From Grimontia marina (GTDB lineage Bacteria; Pseudomonadota; Gammaproteobacteria; Enterobacterales; Vibrionaceae): a DNA stretch of 64,000 nucleotides. The translations under genes were made by a program, and so were the position numbers. Positions within the stretch are counted from its first letter, which is position 1; each line of letters begins with the position of its first letter. A model generated the notes under the pieces. It did no database searches. It worked only from the letters and a program-made list of their open reading frames with translations, and had not been told where the DNA came from. This document shows positions 56,203 through 64,000 of this stretch, piece after piece. The stretch is taken from assembly GCF_900060185.1 (NCBI RefSeq), contig NZ_FIZY01000002.1, positions 62,001 through 126,000 of the forward strand. Direction: 5' to 3'.

Positions 56203-58824
56203 ATGAACGACGTTTTGCTCTCGCCCAATGAACTGACCGCAGAGCAGCTGAATCTTACTGAGCTTAAAAATCAGCTGTCACTGTTTGGTGAACAACAGAA
56301 AGCCGCTTTTCTTGAACGCAAGCCCGTCACGGATTTGGTTTACCAGCGTTCAGATTACATTGATGCCGTACTCGAAAGGCTGTGGCAACATTTTGAATTC
56401 CACCATCATCCCAACCTGTCACTGATCGCGGTTGGCGGTTACGGACGCAGAGAGCTCCACCCTCTTTCTGATATCGACCTTTTGATTCTCTCTGAAAACG
56501 GCGTAGATAAAAGCTACCAAACCCGTCTCAGCGAGTTCGTGACACTGTTGTGGGATTTAAAACTGGAAGTCGGTCATTCAGTGCGTACTCTCGCTGAGTG
56601 CATTGATGTAGGTCTAGACGATTTGACCGTCGCCACTAATTTGCAGGAATCCAGATTGCTGTGCGGCAGTGAACGGATCTTTCACGAATTGAAAAACCGT
56701 ATTCACTCTGAGCAGTTCTGGCCCAGTGAAAAGTTCTTCAAAGCCAAAATCAAAGAGCAAAAAGAGCGTCATGCCCGATACCATGACACGGCCTACAGTC
56801 TGGAACCAGACATCAAATCCAGCCCGGGCGGCCTTCGTGATATCCATACCCTGAGTTGGATTGCCCGCCGTCATTTTGGTGCCACCAGCCTGCGAGAAAT
56901 GAGCAAATACGGCTTTTTGACTGACGCTGAATTCCGTGAACTCGACGAATGCCAGACGATGCTGTGGCGCATCCGCTTTGCCCTGCATCTTGAACTTCGT
57001 CGTTATGACAACCGCCTCACCTTCGCCCATCAACCTTCTGTTGCTGAAACTCTCGGTTACCAAGGAGAAGGAAACCGTGGCATTGAGCTCATGATGAAAG
57101 ACTTCTATCGCACACTGGGAAGAGTTTCTGAGCTCAACAAAATGCTGATCCGCCTGTTTGCACAGGCGATTGAAAACGAGCCCGACAGCAAAACCATTGA
57201 AGTGCTGAGCGATGATTTCCAGCGTCATGGACGCCAGATTGAAGCGCGCAAGCCTGCACTTTTCCAGGCTCGTCCCGACACCATCATCGACATGTTCCTG
57301 CACATCGCTAACGACAAGTCGATTGAATCTATCTCAGCACCGACGCTCAGACAGCTCCGCACCGCGCGCCGACGCTTGAACCGCTTCCTGTGCGATGTAC
57401 CGGAGGCGAAAGAGAAGTTTATTGCCCTGACCCGCCACCCAAATGCGCTGCACAAAGCCTTCCCTTTGATGCATAAGCACGGTGTGTTGTCAGCCTACCT
57501 GCCGCAATGGAGCCAAATAGTCGGCCAGATGCAGTTTGACCTTTTCCACGCCTATACCGTGGACGAGCACACTATCCGCCTGCTCAAACACATTAATGGC
57601 TATAGCTACGAAGAAAACCGCGACAAGCACCCAATCTGTTGTGATGTTTACCCTCGCTTGGCGAAACCGGAGCTTCTGTTACTGGCAGCGATTTTCCATG
57701 ACATCGGTAAAGGCCGCGGTGGCGATCACTCAGAAATTGGCGCAGAAGAAGCCTATAGCTTCTGTATCGATCACGGCTTCTCTCGCCCTGAAGCGAACCT
57801 TGTCAGCTGGCTGGTCGGCAATCACCTCCTGATGTCTGTAACCGCTCAGCGTCGCGATATTTACGATCCGGAAGTCATTACTGAATTTGCCCAGAAAGTG
57901 CGTGATGAAGAACGCCTCGACTACCTGATTTGCCTGACCGTGGCCGACATCAACGCCACCAACCCAGAGCTTTGGAATAGCTGGAAACGAACCCTTCTGG
58001 CAGAGCTTTACTACTCCACCCAGAAAGCACTGCGTCGCGGGTTGGAAAACCCGCCAGATATTCGTGAACGTATCCGCCATAACCAACATTTGGCATCAGC
58101 CCTGCTGCGTAAACACGGTCACACACCGCGGGAAATTGAGCTGCTTTGGCAGCGTTTTAAAGCGGATTACTTCCTGCGTCACACCCACAAGCAAATCGCC
58201 TGGCACAGTGAGCACATTCTGAGCCACGAAGGTGATGAGCCTTTGGTACTGGTCAGCAAGAATGCCACCCGTGGTGGCACCGAGATTTTCGTTTACAGTC
58301 AGGACAGACCAAGCCTGTTTGCCCGTGTGGTCGCCGCGCTTGATAAGAAAAATCTCAGCGTCCACGACGCACAAATCATGACCAGTAAAGATGGTTTCGC
58401 ACTGGACACCTTTATGGTGTTGGACTCACATAACGAAGCGATTCAACCCGACCGGCACGAGAAAATCCGCGAGGGTGTCACATTGGCGCTCACTCAGGAT
58501 GGGCCGATCACGATTCCGGTCAAACGTGCGTCCCGTAAGTTGATGGCCTTTAATGTGAAAACGCAGGTCTCTTTCCTGCCGACTCGCACGGGACGTCGCA
58601 CACTCCTTGAACTGGTCGCGCTGGACACACCGGGCCTCTTGGCACGTGTCGGAGCAGTATTCGCCCGCGAAGGAGTGTCTCTGCAAGCGGCGAAAATCAC
58701 CACCATTGGTGAGCGTGCAGAAGACTTTTTCATCGTCACAGATGGTGAACGCCAGGCACTTTCTGATGAACTCCAGAAAACGTTGAGAGAAGCACTATTT
58801 GATGCCTTAAATGACGCAAGCTAA
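56203..58824 (+). CDS. glnD: Bifunctional uridylyltransferase/uridylyl-removing enzyme
   Basis: 873 residues from ATG 56203 (AAGGATGACA upstream). Nucleotidyltransferase motif GGYGRRELHPLSDIDLL, PII-UTase linker, HD domain with IFHDIGKGRGGDHSEIG, and two C-terminal ACT domains (DRPSLFARVVAALDKKNLSV and DTPGLLARVGAVFAREGVSL). It senses glutamine and modifies PII to control nitrogen assimilation. Confidence 0.97.
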   Translation: MNDVLLSPNELTAEQLNLTELKNQLSLFGEQQKAAFLERKPVTDLVYQRSDYIDAVLERLWQHFEFHHHPNLSLIAVGGYGRRELHPLSDIDLLILSENGVDKSYQTRLSEFVTLLWDLKLEVGHSVRTLAECIDVGLDDLTVATNLQESRLLCGSERIFHELKNRIHSEQFWPSEKFFKAKIKEQKERHARYHDTAYSLEPDIKSSPGGLRDIHTLSWIARRHFGATSLREMSKYGFLTDAEFRELDECQTMLWRIRFALHLELRRYDNRLTFAHQPSVAETLGYQGEGNRGIELMMKDFYRTLGRVSELNKMLIRLFAQAIENEPDSKTIEVLSDDFQRHGRQIEARKPALFQARPDTIIDMFLHIANDKSIESISAPTLRQLRTARRRLNRFLCDVPEAKEKFIALTRHPNALHKAFPLMHKHGVLSAYLPQWSQIVGQMQFDLFHAYTVDEHTIRLLKHINGYSYEENRDKHPICCDVYPRLAKPELLLLAAIFHDIGKGRGGDHSEIGAEEAYSFCIDHGFSRPEANLVSWLVGNHLLMSVTAQRRDIYDPEVITEFAQKVRDEERLDYLICLTVADINATNPELWNSWKRTLLAELYYSTQKALRRGLENPPDIRERIRHNQHLASALLRKHGHTPREIELLWQRFKADYFLRHTHKQIAWHSEHILSHEGDEPLVLVSKNATRGGTEIFVYSQDRPSLFARVVAALDKKNLSVHDAQIMTSKDGFALDTFMVLDSHNEAIQPDRHEKIREGVTLALTQDGPITIPVKRASRKLMAFNVKTQVSFLPTRTGRRTLLELVALDTPGLLARVGAVFAREGVSLQAAKITTIGERAEDFFIVTDGERQALSDELQKTLREALFDALNDAS

Positions 58825-58991
58825 TTGAATAAGGAACTGGGAAATTCCGCCCACTCAGCATATTGGGCGATTTCGACCACAAGTCTCAGACATTGATCAT
58901 ATCAATGGTTGGGACTGGAGAAGGGATGCTGCTAAAGTGAACAATAAGTGATTGAAACCGTAGTCTGATCTGACAAATAGAGGGGCAGTTT

Positions 58992-59369
58992 ATGTATCAG
59001 AACCTGCAAAATATCGGTATCGAACATCCAGAGAACATCGAACGTTACACCCTGCGTCAGGAAGCCAATTCAGACACGCTGAAAATCTACTTTCACAAAG
59101 CCAAAGGCGAGTTGTTTGCCAAGAGCGTTAAGTTCAAATATCCACGCCAGAGAAAGAATGTGGTGGTTGACAGTGGCAGCGGCCGCTTCCGTGAAGTCAC
59201 GGAAATCAATCGCAGTTTGTCGCTGGTCGTAGATGAATTGGATAAGATCGTTCGCCACGAGAAAAGCGAGCAGGATACCAAGAAGAAAATCCTTCGTGAC
59301 CTGCGTCACTTAGAAAAAGTGGTTGCCAGCAAGATCGCCGAGATCGAAGCCGATCTGGAAAAACTCTAG
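58992..59369 (+). CDS. DUF3461 family protein
   Basis: 125 residues beginning [20 protein letters not shown]. An N-terminal small alpha/beta part precedes a long charged helix ([20 protein letters not shown]) likely to form a coiled coil. It matches a gamma-proteobacterial family of unknown function. No signal or membrane segment. The start follows AGAGGGG. Confidence 0.85.
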   Translation: MYQNLQNIGIEHPENIERYTLRQEANSDTLKIYFHKAKGELFAKSVKFKYPRQRKNVVVDSGSGRFREVTEINRSLSLVVDELDKIVRHEKSEQDTKKKILRDLRHLEKVVASKIAEIEADLEKL

Positions 59370-59402
59370 AAAAAAGGTCTCAGGATCTAGGATCCTGGGA
59401 CC
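59370..59402 (-). terminator. Terminator of truC
   Basis: AGGTCTCAGGAT / ATCCTGGGACCT stem with one G-U pair and a minus-strand T run, about 10 nt after the truC stop. It may also help end the DUF3461 transcript. Confidence 0.7.
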
Positions 59403-59411
59403 TGCTCTTCC

Positions 59412-60143
59412 TCAGAGCGCTTTGCCCCATCCCAAACCTTCAAGCACCCTTCGCCAAACTTCATCAACCTTGGCCTCAATCACCAGGTTTTCACCCGTTA
59501 CCGGATGCTGAAATTCCGTGCGTGACGCATGAAGCAGCAGTTGATGGCATTCAAATTCCTGACGGAACAGGCGATTGTGTCGCCCGTCGCCATGATTCAC
59601 ATCACCCACGATATGGTGACTCAAGTGATGCATGTGACGGCGGAGCTGGTGCTTACGGCCAGTATGCGGTTTCATTTCCACCAGCGTGTAACGGCAGCTT
59701 TGGTAACGCCCCATAGGGATCGGTAACTCCGCATGCGCAACCGGTCGGTACTCAGTGACCGCCTCTTTAGCTTCTGGCTCAGCCGTCGCGAATTTATCAG
59801 CCACCTTATCCAGTTCTTCTTTGAGTGGATAATCTAGTGTTGCACCTTCTTTAATCCAGCCACGCACAACCGCATGATAGGTTTTGTGAATGTCGCGCCC
59901 GGCGAACTTTGGCATCATTTGTGAAGCCATTTCGGACGAAAGTGCAAAAAGCAAAATACCAGAGGTTGGGCGGTCCAACCGATGAAGAGGAAAAACATGC
60001 TGACCAATCTGGTCTCGCAACGTTTGCATGACAAAGCGGGTTTCGCCTTTGTCGAGCCAAGAGCGGTGCACCAACATACCTGAAGGCTTGTTAACGGCGA
60101 TCAGCCACTCATCGCGGTAAATAATTTCTAGTTCAGTTTGCAT
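59412..60143 (-). CDS. truC: tRNA pseudouridine synthase C
   Basis: 243 residues of the RluA class: VFPLHRLDRPTSGILLFAL carries the catalytic Asp, with TGRKHQLRRHMHHLSHHIVG downstream. It makes pseudouridine-65 in tRNA. Preceded by yqcC after 11 bp, the same pair as in E. coli, where csrB and syd are also near. Confidence 0.94.
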   Translation of the reverse strand: MQTELEIIYRDEWLIAVNKPSGMLVHRSWLDKGETRFVMQTLRDQIGQHVFPLHRLDRPTSGILLFALSSEMASQMMPKFAGRDIHKTYHAVVRGWIKEGATLDYPLKEELDKVADKFATAEPEAKEAVTEYRPVAHAELPIPMGRYQSCRYTLVEMKPHTGRKHQLRRHMHHLSHHIVGDVNHGDGRHNRLFRQEFECHQLLLHASRTEFQHPVTGENLVIEAKVDEVWRRVLEGLGWGKAL

Positions 60144-60154
60144 CTTAAAAACGG

Positions 60155-60475
60155 TTATTGCGGTGTAAACAGAGCATCAATGCCCATCGAAACACGGGTA
60201 ATGTCTGCATGCCCTTCCTGACCACGCATGGCTTCTTCCACATAAGGAGCAATAGAAAATGACTCTGGCAGAGGCTGGCCGTGTTGCAACAGAAACGCCA
60301 TTTTCGGGATAAAAATCCATTGAAGCCATTCAGCGCAACTCAGGGTATCAACCGCGAAAGGCTCGACACTTGAAAGAGCCTCGCTCGAGGGAGGCTCACT
60401 TTGCCAGTGACCATGCACTTCAAGCATATCTTTGAGTGCCAACAGCAAGGTACCGACTTTTTCGTGTTTGCTCAT
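60155..60475 (-). CDS. yqcC: YqcC family protein
   Basis: 106 residues, mostly helical, with CAEWLQWIFIPKMAFLLQHG and QPLPESFSIAPYVEEA, the core of the YqcC family. Function unknown; always beside truC in gamma-proteobacteria, so it may share a tRNA-related role (inference). Confidence 0.9.
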   Translation of the reverse strand: MSKHEKVGTLLLALKDMLEVHGHWQSEPPSSEALSSVEPFAVDTLSCAEWLQWIFIPKMAFLLQHGQPLPESFSIAPYVEEAMRGQEGHADITRVSMGIDALFTPQ

Positions 60476-60704
60476 AGAATTTGCTCTCTTTTACCCGCTT
60501 TTGCGTCCAATGGGTTGAAATATCAAACTGGCGCAAGCATATCACTAATCAACGCTAAACGATCTGAAATCCACACTCCCATCGTTCAGCAGCATTCAGT
60601 GAAAAGCGCTGTTACGAATCCTTCGCCGCCAACAGGCGCGAGAATGGTACACTCACCGCTGTTTCACTCATCGCCAATGAAGGCAACACAAATTAGAAGT
60701 CATC

Positions 60705-61742
60705 ATGGAAAATACGCTTTCTCTTAACGCCATATTGAGTCAGGCAAACTGCGAATTTCTGGTATTCGATCTCAGCCGACGCGTCACGCCAATCAGTAAC
60801 AAAGACTTTGTGGCGATTGAAGAAAACCGCATGCCCTATCCTTTTCCTGCGCAGCAACATGCGCAAATCGGCATTGCATTCTGGCAACCGAATCAAGCCC
60901 CATGGATCTGGTTTTTAAAAATGCCTTTGGATGAACGTGGCCTTCTCAACCAGGCAGCACTTGGCGATTTCATCCAATATGTGGCGCAAGCCATGGGCGC
61001 GACACTGGATAAAACCCCAACGGAAGAAGAACAGGAAAAGCTTGCTGCAAACCCTTATACCTTCAATCCGCAGGATGATAAGAAAGCCATTTTCCATGCT
61101 TTCCTGACCGCTAAGCTGAACCAGCCTGCCAGCCAGTATTATGACCATGCGCAACATTACGCGTCAGGTGAGCTTGGCTGGAAAGAGTGGCAAGGAGTAG
61201 GTCTTCAGGGAATTGCCGATCTGTGCGCACGCATCGACAAACACAACAACCTTACCCGTTTGCGTAAAGCCCTCTCAAACATGCCGCAGCCACCCAAATA
61301 TGCATTACTGGGCTGTCTCGAGCATTGCGATATTCCGGACTCACTGGCTGCACATCTTGAAGAAGACATTCAGGCCATGCTGTCTGGCGACGAAACCGAC
61401 CTGTTCCTCCTCACTGCTCATGTTAGGGCATTGGCCGGCGCCAAGCCGGACGTTGTGCATGGTGTCATTGAACGTATGCTGGCAACTGAAGCGCTCCGTC
61501 ACCGTGAAATGTTGATTGCGATTGCAGGGCGCTGTTGGCAAGCACTATCAAATGAACCACTATTAGACGCCTTTCTTATCGCTGTTGCTGATCAAAAAGA
61601 TCAGGCTTTCTTCCAGCAGATGGTGGCAGATCTAGTGATGATCCCAGCACTCCGCCCACAAGTCTTGGGGCTGCTACATGGCTCTGCCTCTCCAGCTTTG
61701 CTTGATGCCGTGAAGCAACTCCAGCAATCCGTGAAGGCTTAA
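60705..61742 (+). CDS. DUF3549 family protein
   Basis: 345 residues with no signal peptide. The N-terminus (VTPISNKDFVAIEENRMPYP, then WIWFLKMPLDERGLLNQAAL) and helical C-terminal half match a Vibrio/Shewanella-type family of unknown role. The stop lies 1 base before the DUF3301 gene; the two are probably co-transcribed. Confidence 0.82.
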   Translation: MENTLSLNAILSQANCEFLVFDLSRRVTPISNKDFVAIEENRMPYPFPAQQHAQIGIAFWQPNQAPWIWFLKMPLDERGLLNQAALGDFIQYVAQAMGATLDKTPTEEEQEKLAANPYTFNPQDDKKAIFHAFLTAKLNQPASQYYDHAQHYASGELGWKEWQGVGLQGIADLCARIDKHNNLTRLRKALSNMPQPPKYALLGCLEHCDIPDSLAAHLEEDIQAMLSGDETDLFLLTAHVRALAGAKPDVVHGVIERMLATEALRHREMLIAIAGRCWQALSNEPLLDAFLIAVADQKDQAFFQQMVADLVMIPALRPQVLGLLHGSASPALLDAVKQLQQSVKA

Positions 61743-61743
61743 A

Positions 61744-62052
61744 ATGACTGCTGATCTGTTTTGGATATTACTTATCGCTATCGTTGCCAGCTTGTTCTGG
61801 CAACAACGCCGGCAAAGTGAACTGGCAAAAAACTATATCGTCCGTCGATGCCAGCAAACCAATGTGCAGTTGATTTCGATTGCGCGGGGCAGTCATTCCT
61901 TTGGTTGGCCCAAAGGGCCATTGGATATTCAAACCCGCTACTACTTTGAGTTTTCTGTGAATGGTCTGGATTGCTATCAGGGCTATGCCGTGATGAAAGG
62001 GATGCGAATCAAAGAGATTTATATGCCGGCGTATCCGGTGTTGGAGGAGTGA
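61744..62052 (+). CDS. DUF3301 family membrane-anchored protein
   Basis: 102 residues: an N-terminal transmembrane helix (ADLFWILLIAIVASLFW), a basic linker (QQRRQSELAKN) and a soluble part with FGWPKGPLDIQTRYYFEFSV. Unknown function. The last base of its stop codon is the first base of a small repeat element. Confidence 0.82.
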   Translation: MTADLFWILLIAIVASLFWQQRRQSELAKNYIVRRCQQTNVQLISIARGSHSFGWPKGPLDIQTRYYFEFSVNGLDCYQGYAVMKGMRIKEIYMPAYPVLEE

Positions 62053-62213
62053 TACCAATCGTAGTAAATATCTGCTCATCCTAGCTTGTTAAAATGCTCG
62101 ATAACTGCGTTGAAAAATTTGATTGTAGAACAACCACTTATCGAAATTTTTCGCCTTGTTCTCGAGCATTTTTCCTGCGCTATTTCTGATCATCTACCTA
62201 CTGTGATTGGTAT
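62052..62213. mobile_element. Vibrio-type 162-bp MITE with ATACCAATC ends
   Basis: Terminal inverted repeats ATACCAATCGTAGTA and TACTGTGATTGGTAT enclose a partly palindromic interior (TGCTCGATAAC... GTTCTCGAGCA). I recognise this as a dispersed non-autonomous element frequent in vibrios and photobacteria. Its left end coincides with the stop codon of the DUF3301 gene and its right end lies 26 bp from the csrB-1 terminator T run. Confidence 0.8.
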
Positions 62214-62238
62214 AATCTTTTTCGTTTTCCAAACGCAC

Positions 62239-62662
62239 AAAAAAAGAACGGGCGCGACTTTCGTCGCGCCCTTAAGGTCTTACTTGCAGCTATCCGGCTA
62301 CGAAATTTGCTCCCTGCATCAATCCTTGATCAGTAGCTGATTCCTTCAGCGTTATCCTTATCTCTCCTTCCTGGAGGTGTCCTTCGGTCTTACCTTGACC
62401 CATCGAGCTTTCCCAGTCTCGACTCTCGTCCTCATCCTGAGGGTGTCCTTTACTTCGTCCTGAAGTGATTCCTTAAGCCCCCAATCCCGGGTTGTCCTAA
62501 GTGTCTTCCTGACCAGTAAACTTCCTGTCTACTGTACGGTTACTTCCGTGTCCCTAATCCGCTTTCCTTGCTGGTAATACAATCCTTGCATTACCTGCTC
62601 TTCCTGAGCTGCCAAGTTCCGTGGCGTTAGTTCCTGTTCCGTGTGTCAGTATCCTTCCGACA
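62239..62662 (-). ncRNA. csrB: CsrB-family regulatory sRNA, copy 1
   Basis: About 424 nt from a predicted start at 62662 to the terminator T run at 62239-62245. No coding frame. The RNA has about 29 GGA motifs, many as AGGA/AAGGA in small hairpin loops, e.g. ATCAAGGATTGAT. It ends in GGGCGCGACGAAAGTCGCGCCC plus a T-rich tail. This is the hallmark of CsrB/C sponge RNAs that sequester the RNA-binding protein CsrA. The location next to yqcC/truC matches csrB of E. coli. A promoter and VarA/GacA box lie upstream. Confidence 0.92.
62250..62271 (-). terminator. Terminator of csrB copy 1
   Basis: GGGCGCGA / TCGCGCCC stem with a short loop, then a run of seven T on the minus strand (62239-62245). 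Confidence 0.93.
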
Positions 62663-62668
62663 CCGCAA

Positions 62669-62696
62669 AGATTACGCGAACCAATTTCCAAAACAA
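62669..62696 (-). promoter_or_regulatory. Promoter of csrB copy 1
   Basis: On the minus strand TAATCT (62674-62669) is the -10; TTGTTT about 16 bp upstream is a plausible -35. The -10 and the DNA just upstream are identical in copy 2. Confidence 0.55.
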
Positions 62697-62827
62697 CCAA
62701 CTACAGGGTGATTAAACTCACATTTTTATACAGAGTCAGATGCAATATATCTATCTATTTGTTTTTTAAAGAATTAAAAAATTAATCTTTCTGGAAATCT
62801 TACTTTAAAACAGCGCATTCCCACGCC

Positions 62828-62849
62828 CTTGTAAGAGATCTCTCACAAG
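62828..62849. promoter_or_regulatory. VarA/GacA (UvrY) box upstream of csrB copy 1
   Basis: TTGTAAGAGATCTCTCACAA is the 18-bp-type palindrome (TGTAAG-N6-CTTACA) bound by GacA/VarA/UvrY upstream of csr/rsm sRNA genes. Its centre is about 176 bp upstream of the predicted start. A further half-site TTGTAAG follows at 62851-62857. Confidence 0.85.
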
Positions 62850-63032
62850 CTTGTAAGTCATCGCCACGGAATAAACATACTGTTCTATAAATCAGAAATG
62901 ATAAAGATCAGTATATGTCTCTAGATTGTTATCAAGATGTAATCAAAGTAACTAGTGATAGGAAAAAGAGAAGAAGATCCTGAGGTGTAAACACGATGAG
63001 GTTTGCTCGTCTAGTACGCTTTAGAAACGCAC

Positions 63033-63455
63033 AAAAAAGAGCGGGCGCGACTTTCGTCGCGCCCTTAAGGTCTTACTTGCAGCTATCCGGCTACGAAATT
63101 TGCTCCCTGCATCAATACTTGATCAGTAGCTGATTCCTTCAGCGTTATCCTTATCTCTCCTTCCTGGAGGTGTCCTTCGGTCTTACCTTGACCCATCGAG
63201 CTTTCCCAGTCTCGACTCTCATCCTCATCCTGAGGGTGTCCTTTACTTCGTCCTGAAGTGATTCCTTAAGCCCCCAATCCTGGGTTGTCCTAAGTGTCTT
63301 CCTGACCAGTAAACTTCCTGTCTACTGTACGGTTACTTCCGTGTCCCTAATCCGCTTTCCTTGCTGGTAATACAATCCTTGCATTACCTGCTCTTCCTGA
63401 GCTGCCAAGTTCCGTGGCGTTAGTTCCTGTTCCGTGTGTCAGTATCCTTCCGACA
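63033..63455 (-). ncRNA. CsrB-family regulatory sRNA, copy 2
   Basis: About 423 nt, differing from copy 1 at only about five positions. Same promoter core, same terminator, about 28 GGA motifs. One difference turns the loop ATCAAGGATTGAT into ATCAAGTATTGAT and so removes a GGA. It lies about 370 bp upstream of copy 1's start, in the same orientation, with its own VarA/GacA box. Vibrios have several Csr sRNAs, normally at separate loci and divergent in sequence; this is a recent local tandem duplicate. Confidence 0.92.
63043..63064 (-). terminator. Terminator of csrB copy 2
   Basis: Same GGGCGCGA / TCGCGCCC stem as copy 1, followed on the minus strand by a run of six T (63033-63038). Confidence 0.93.
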
Positions 63456-63461
63456 CCGTAA

Positions 63462-63489
63462 AGATTACGCGAACCAATTTCCTAAGCAA
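63462..63489 (-). promoter_or_regulatory. Promoter of csrB copy 2
   Basis: Minus-strand TAATCT (63467-63462) with TTGCTT about 16 bp upstream. The spacer GGAAATTGGTTCGCG is identical to copy 1. Confidence 0.55.
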
Positions 63490-63621
63490 CCCACCCAAGT
63501 CGGACTGCAGTCACAAATTTAGCCTCCTAGAAAAGAATCAAAATTAACTCATTGTTTTTAATTAATTTGATAAAAAGTAAAAAGATATCTCCTTGTGAGA
63601 AAACAGGATAATCCCACTGGT

Positions 63622-63642
63622 TTGTAAGAGATCTCTCACAAG
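63622..63642. promoter_or_regulatory. VarA/GacA (UvrY) box upstream of csrB copy 2
   Basis: The same TTGTAAGAGATCTCTCACAA palindrome as copy 1, again centred about 176 bp upstream of the predicted start. It is also only about 80 bp upstream of the DUF2789 start on the other strand. Confidence 0.85.
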
Positions 63643-63722
63643 CGATTGAGACAGGTTTAAACACGAACCTCTATACTTTCGAAACATAACTTAAGCTGTA
63701 GGACCCACAGAGGAAAACATTA

Positions 63723-63956
63723 ATGGAAGTGTTTAACCACAATCTAGAAAACCTGTTTCAGCAATTAGGACTCCCTTCTGATAGCGAGGCGATTACTACC
63801 TTTATTGCTAACCATCATCTGCAAGCTGGCGAAAGCCTAACCTCTGCTGGCTTTTGGTCAGCCAGTCAAAAACAATTTCTCGAGGAAGCTAAGCTGCAGG
63901 ACGCTGATTGGGTAGAGCAAATTGATACCCTCGATACCTTGTTGCGTAAGAGCTGA
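63723..63956 (+). CDS. DUF2789 family small protein
   Basis: 77 residues beginning MEVFNHNLENLFQQLGLPSD, with the helical core ITTFIANHHLQAGESLTSAG and FWSASQKQFLEEA. It matches the small DUF2789 family of marine gamma-proteobacteria; function unknown. A clear ribosome site (AGAGGAAAA) precedes it. Divergent from csrB copy 2, whose VarA box lies in the shared upstream region. Confidence 0.85.
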   Translation: MEVFNHNLENLFQQLGLPSDSEAITTFIANHHLQAGESLTSAGFWSASQKQFLEEAKLQDADWVEQIDTLDTLLRKS

Positions 63957-64000
63957 AGTTAAGGTATTCATTGCCCTCAGCCACTTCGTGTAAGCCACGG

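Noticed and set aside
62086-62340. 84-codon frame after the DUF3301 gene
   Set aside because: Lies across the MITE and the csrB terminator; the sequence is explained by those non-coding elements.
62225-63490. Two long direct repeats considered as duplicated protein gene or CRISPR-like array
   Set aside because: No open frame, and the units are 420 nt. GGA-rich loops, terminator and VarA box identify csrB-type sRNA instead.
1-64000. tRNA, rRNA or prophage genes
   Set aside because: No tRNA-like arm patterns, rRNA stretches, integrase or phage structural genes were seen.

Overview
The window is chromosomal DNA of a marine gamma-proteobacterium of the family Vibrionaceae. Three things support this: the gene order serB-(PlzC-like PilZ protein)-radA beside deoCABD, the complete rpsB-to-dnaE envelope/translation cluster, and csrB-type sRNAs near yqcC/truC. 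A Grimontia/Enterovibrio/Photobacterium-like genus would fit, but I cannot fix the genus from sequence alone.

Layout. 1-5.2 kb is accessory. It holds a truncated SRPBCC gene, an AT-rich spacer, a secreted sphingomyelinase translationally coupled to a lipase-foldase-like protein, an intracellular PHB depolymerase and the remnant of a GntR regulator. 5.3-12.2 kb is a sensory cassette: a lipoprotein that fuses two solute-binding folds, a membrane PAS histidine kinase, a CheY-like regulator and an Hpt-REC-REC-GGDEF protein. A 282-bp MITE splits this cassette. 12.2-17.3 kb carries a spondin-type protein, a fatty acid hydroxylase, yjjX, trpR and slt, with further copies of the same MITE. 17.3-30.7 kb is conserved chromosome: ettA, a PilZ gene, an M23 peptidase, radA, the plzC-like gene, serB, ytjB and the deoCABD operon. 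A decayed IS4-type element (31.2-32.5 kb) separates deo from an NSS transporter, a small cytochrome c and tilS.

35.9-55.2 kb is the classical minus-strand cluster rpsB-tsf-pyrH-frr-uppS-cdsA-dxr-rseP-bamA-skp-lpxD-fabZ-lpxA-lpxB-rnhB-dnaE-accA. It links translation, isoprenoid and phospholipid synthesis, outer-membrane assembly, lipid A synthesis and replication. map and glnD are divergent from it. 59-62 kb holds DUF3461, truC-yqcC, DUF3549 and DUF3301 genes.

The most striking region is 62.2-63.7 kb. It has no protein gene but carries two nearly identical (about 99 percent) csrB-type sRNA genes in tandem on the minus strand. Each has nearly 30 GGA motifs, its own intrinsic terminator, its own promoter and its own VarA/GacA box at the same distance (about -176). 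One copy has lost a GGA from a hairpin loop.

A cyclic-di-GMP theme also runs through the window: a diguanylate cyclase output plus two PilZ receptors. The fused binding-protein/kinase cassette is the best candidate for an undescribed signalling system.
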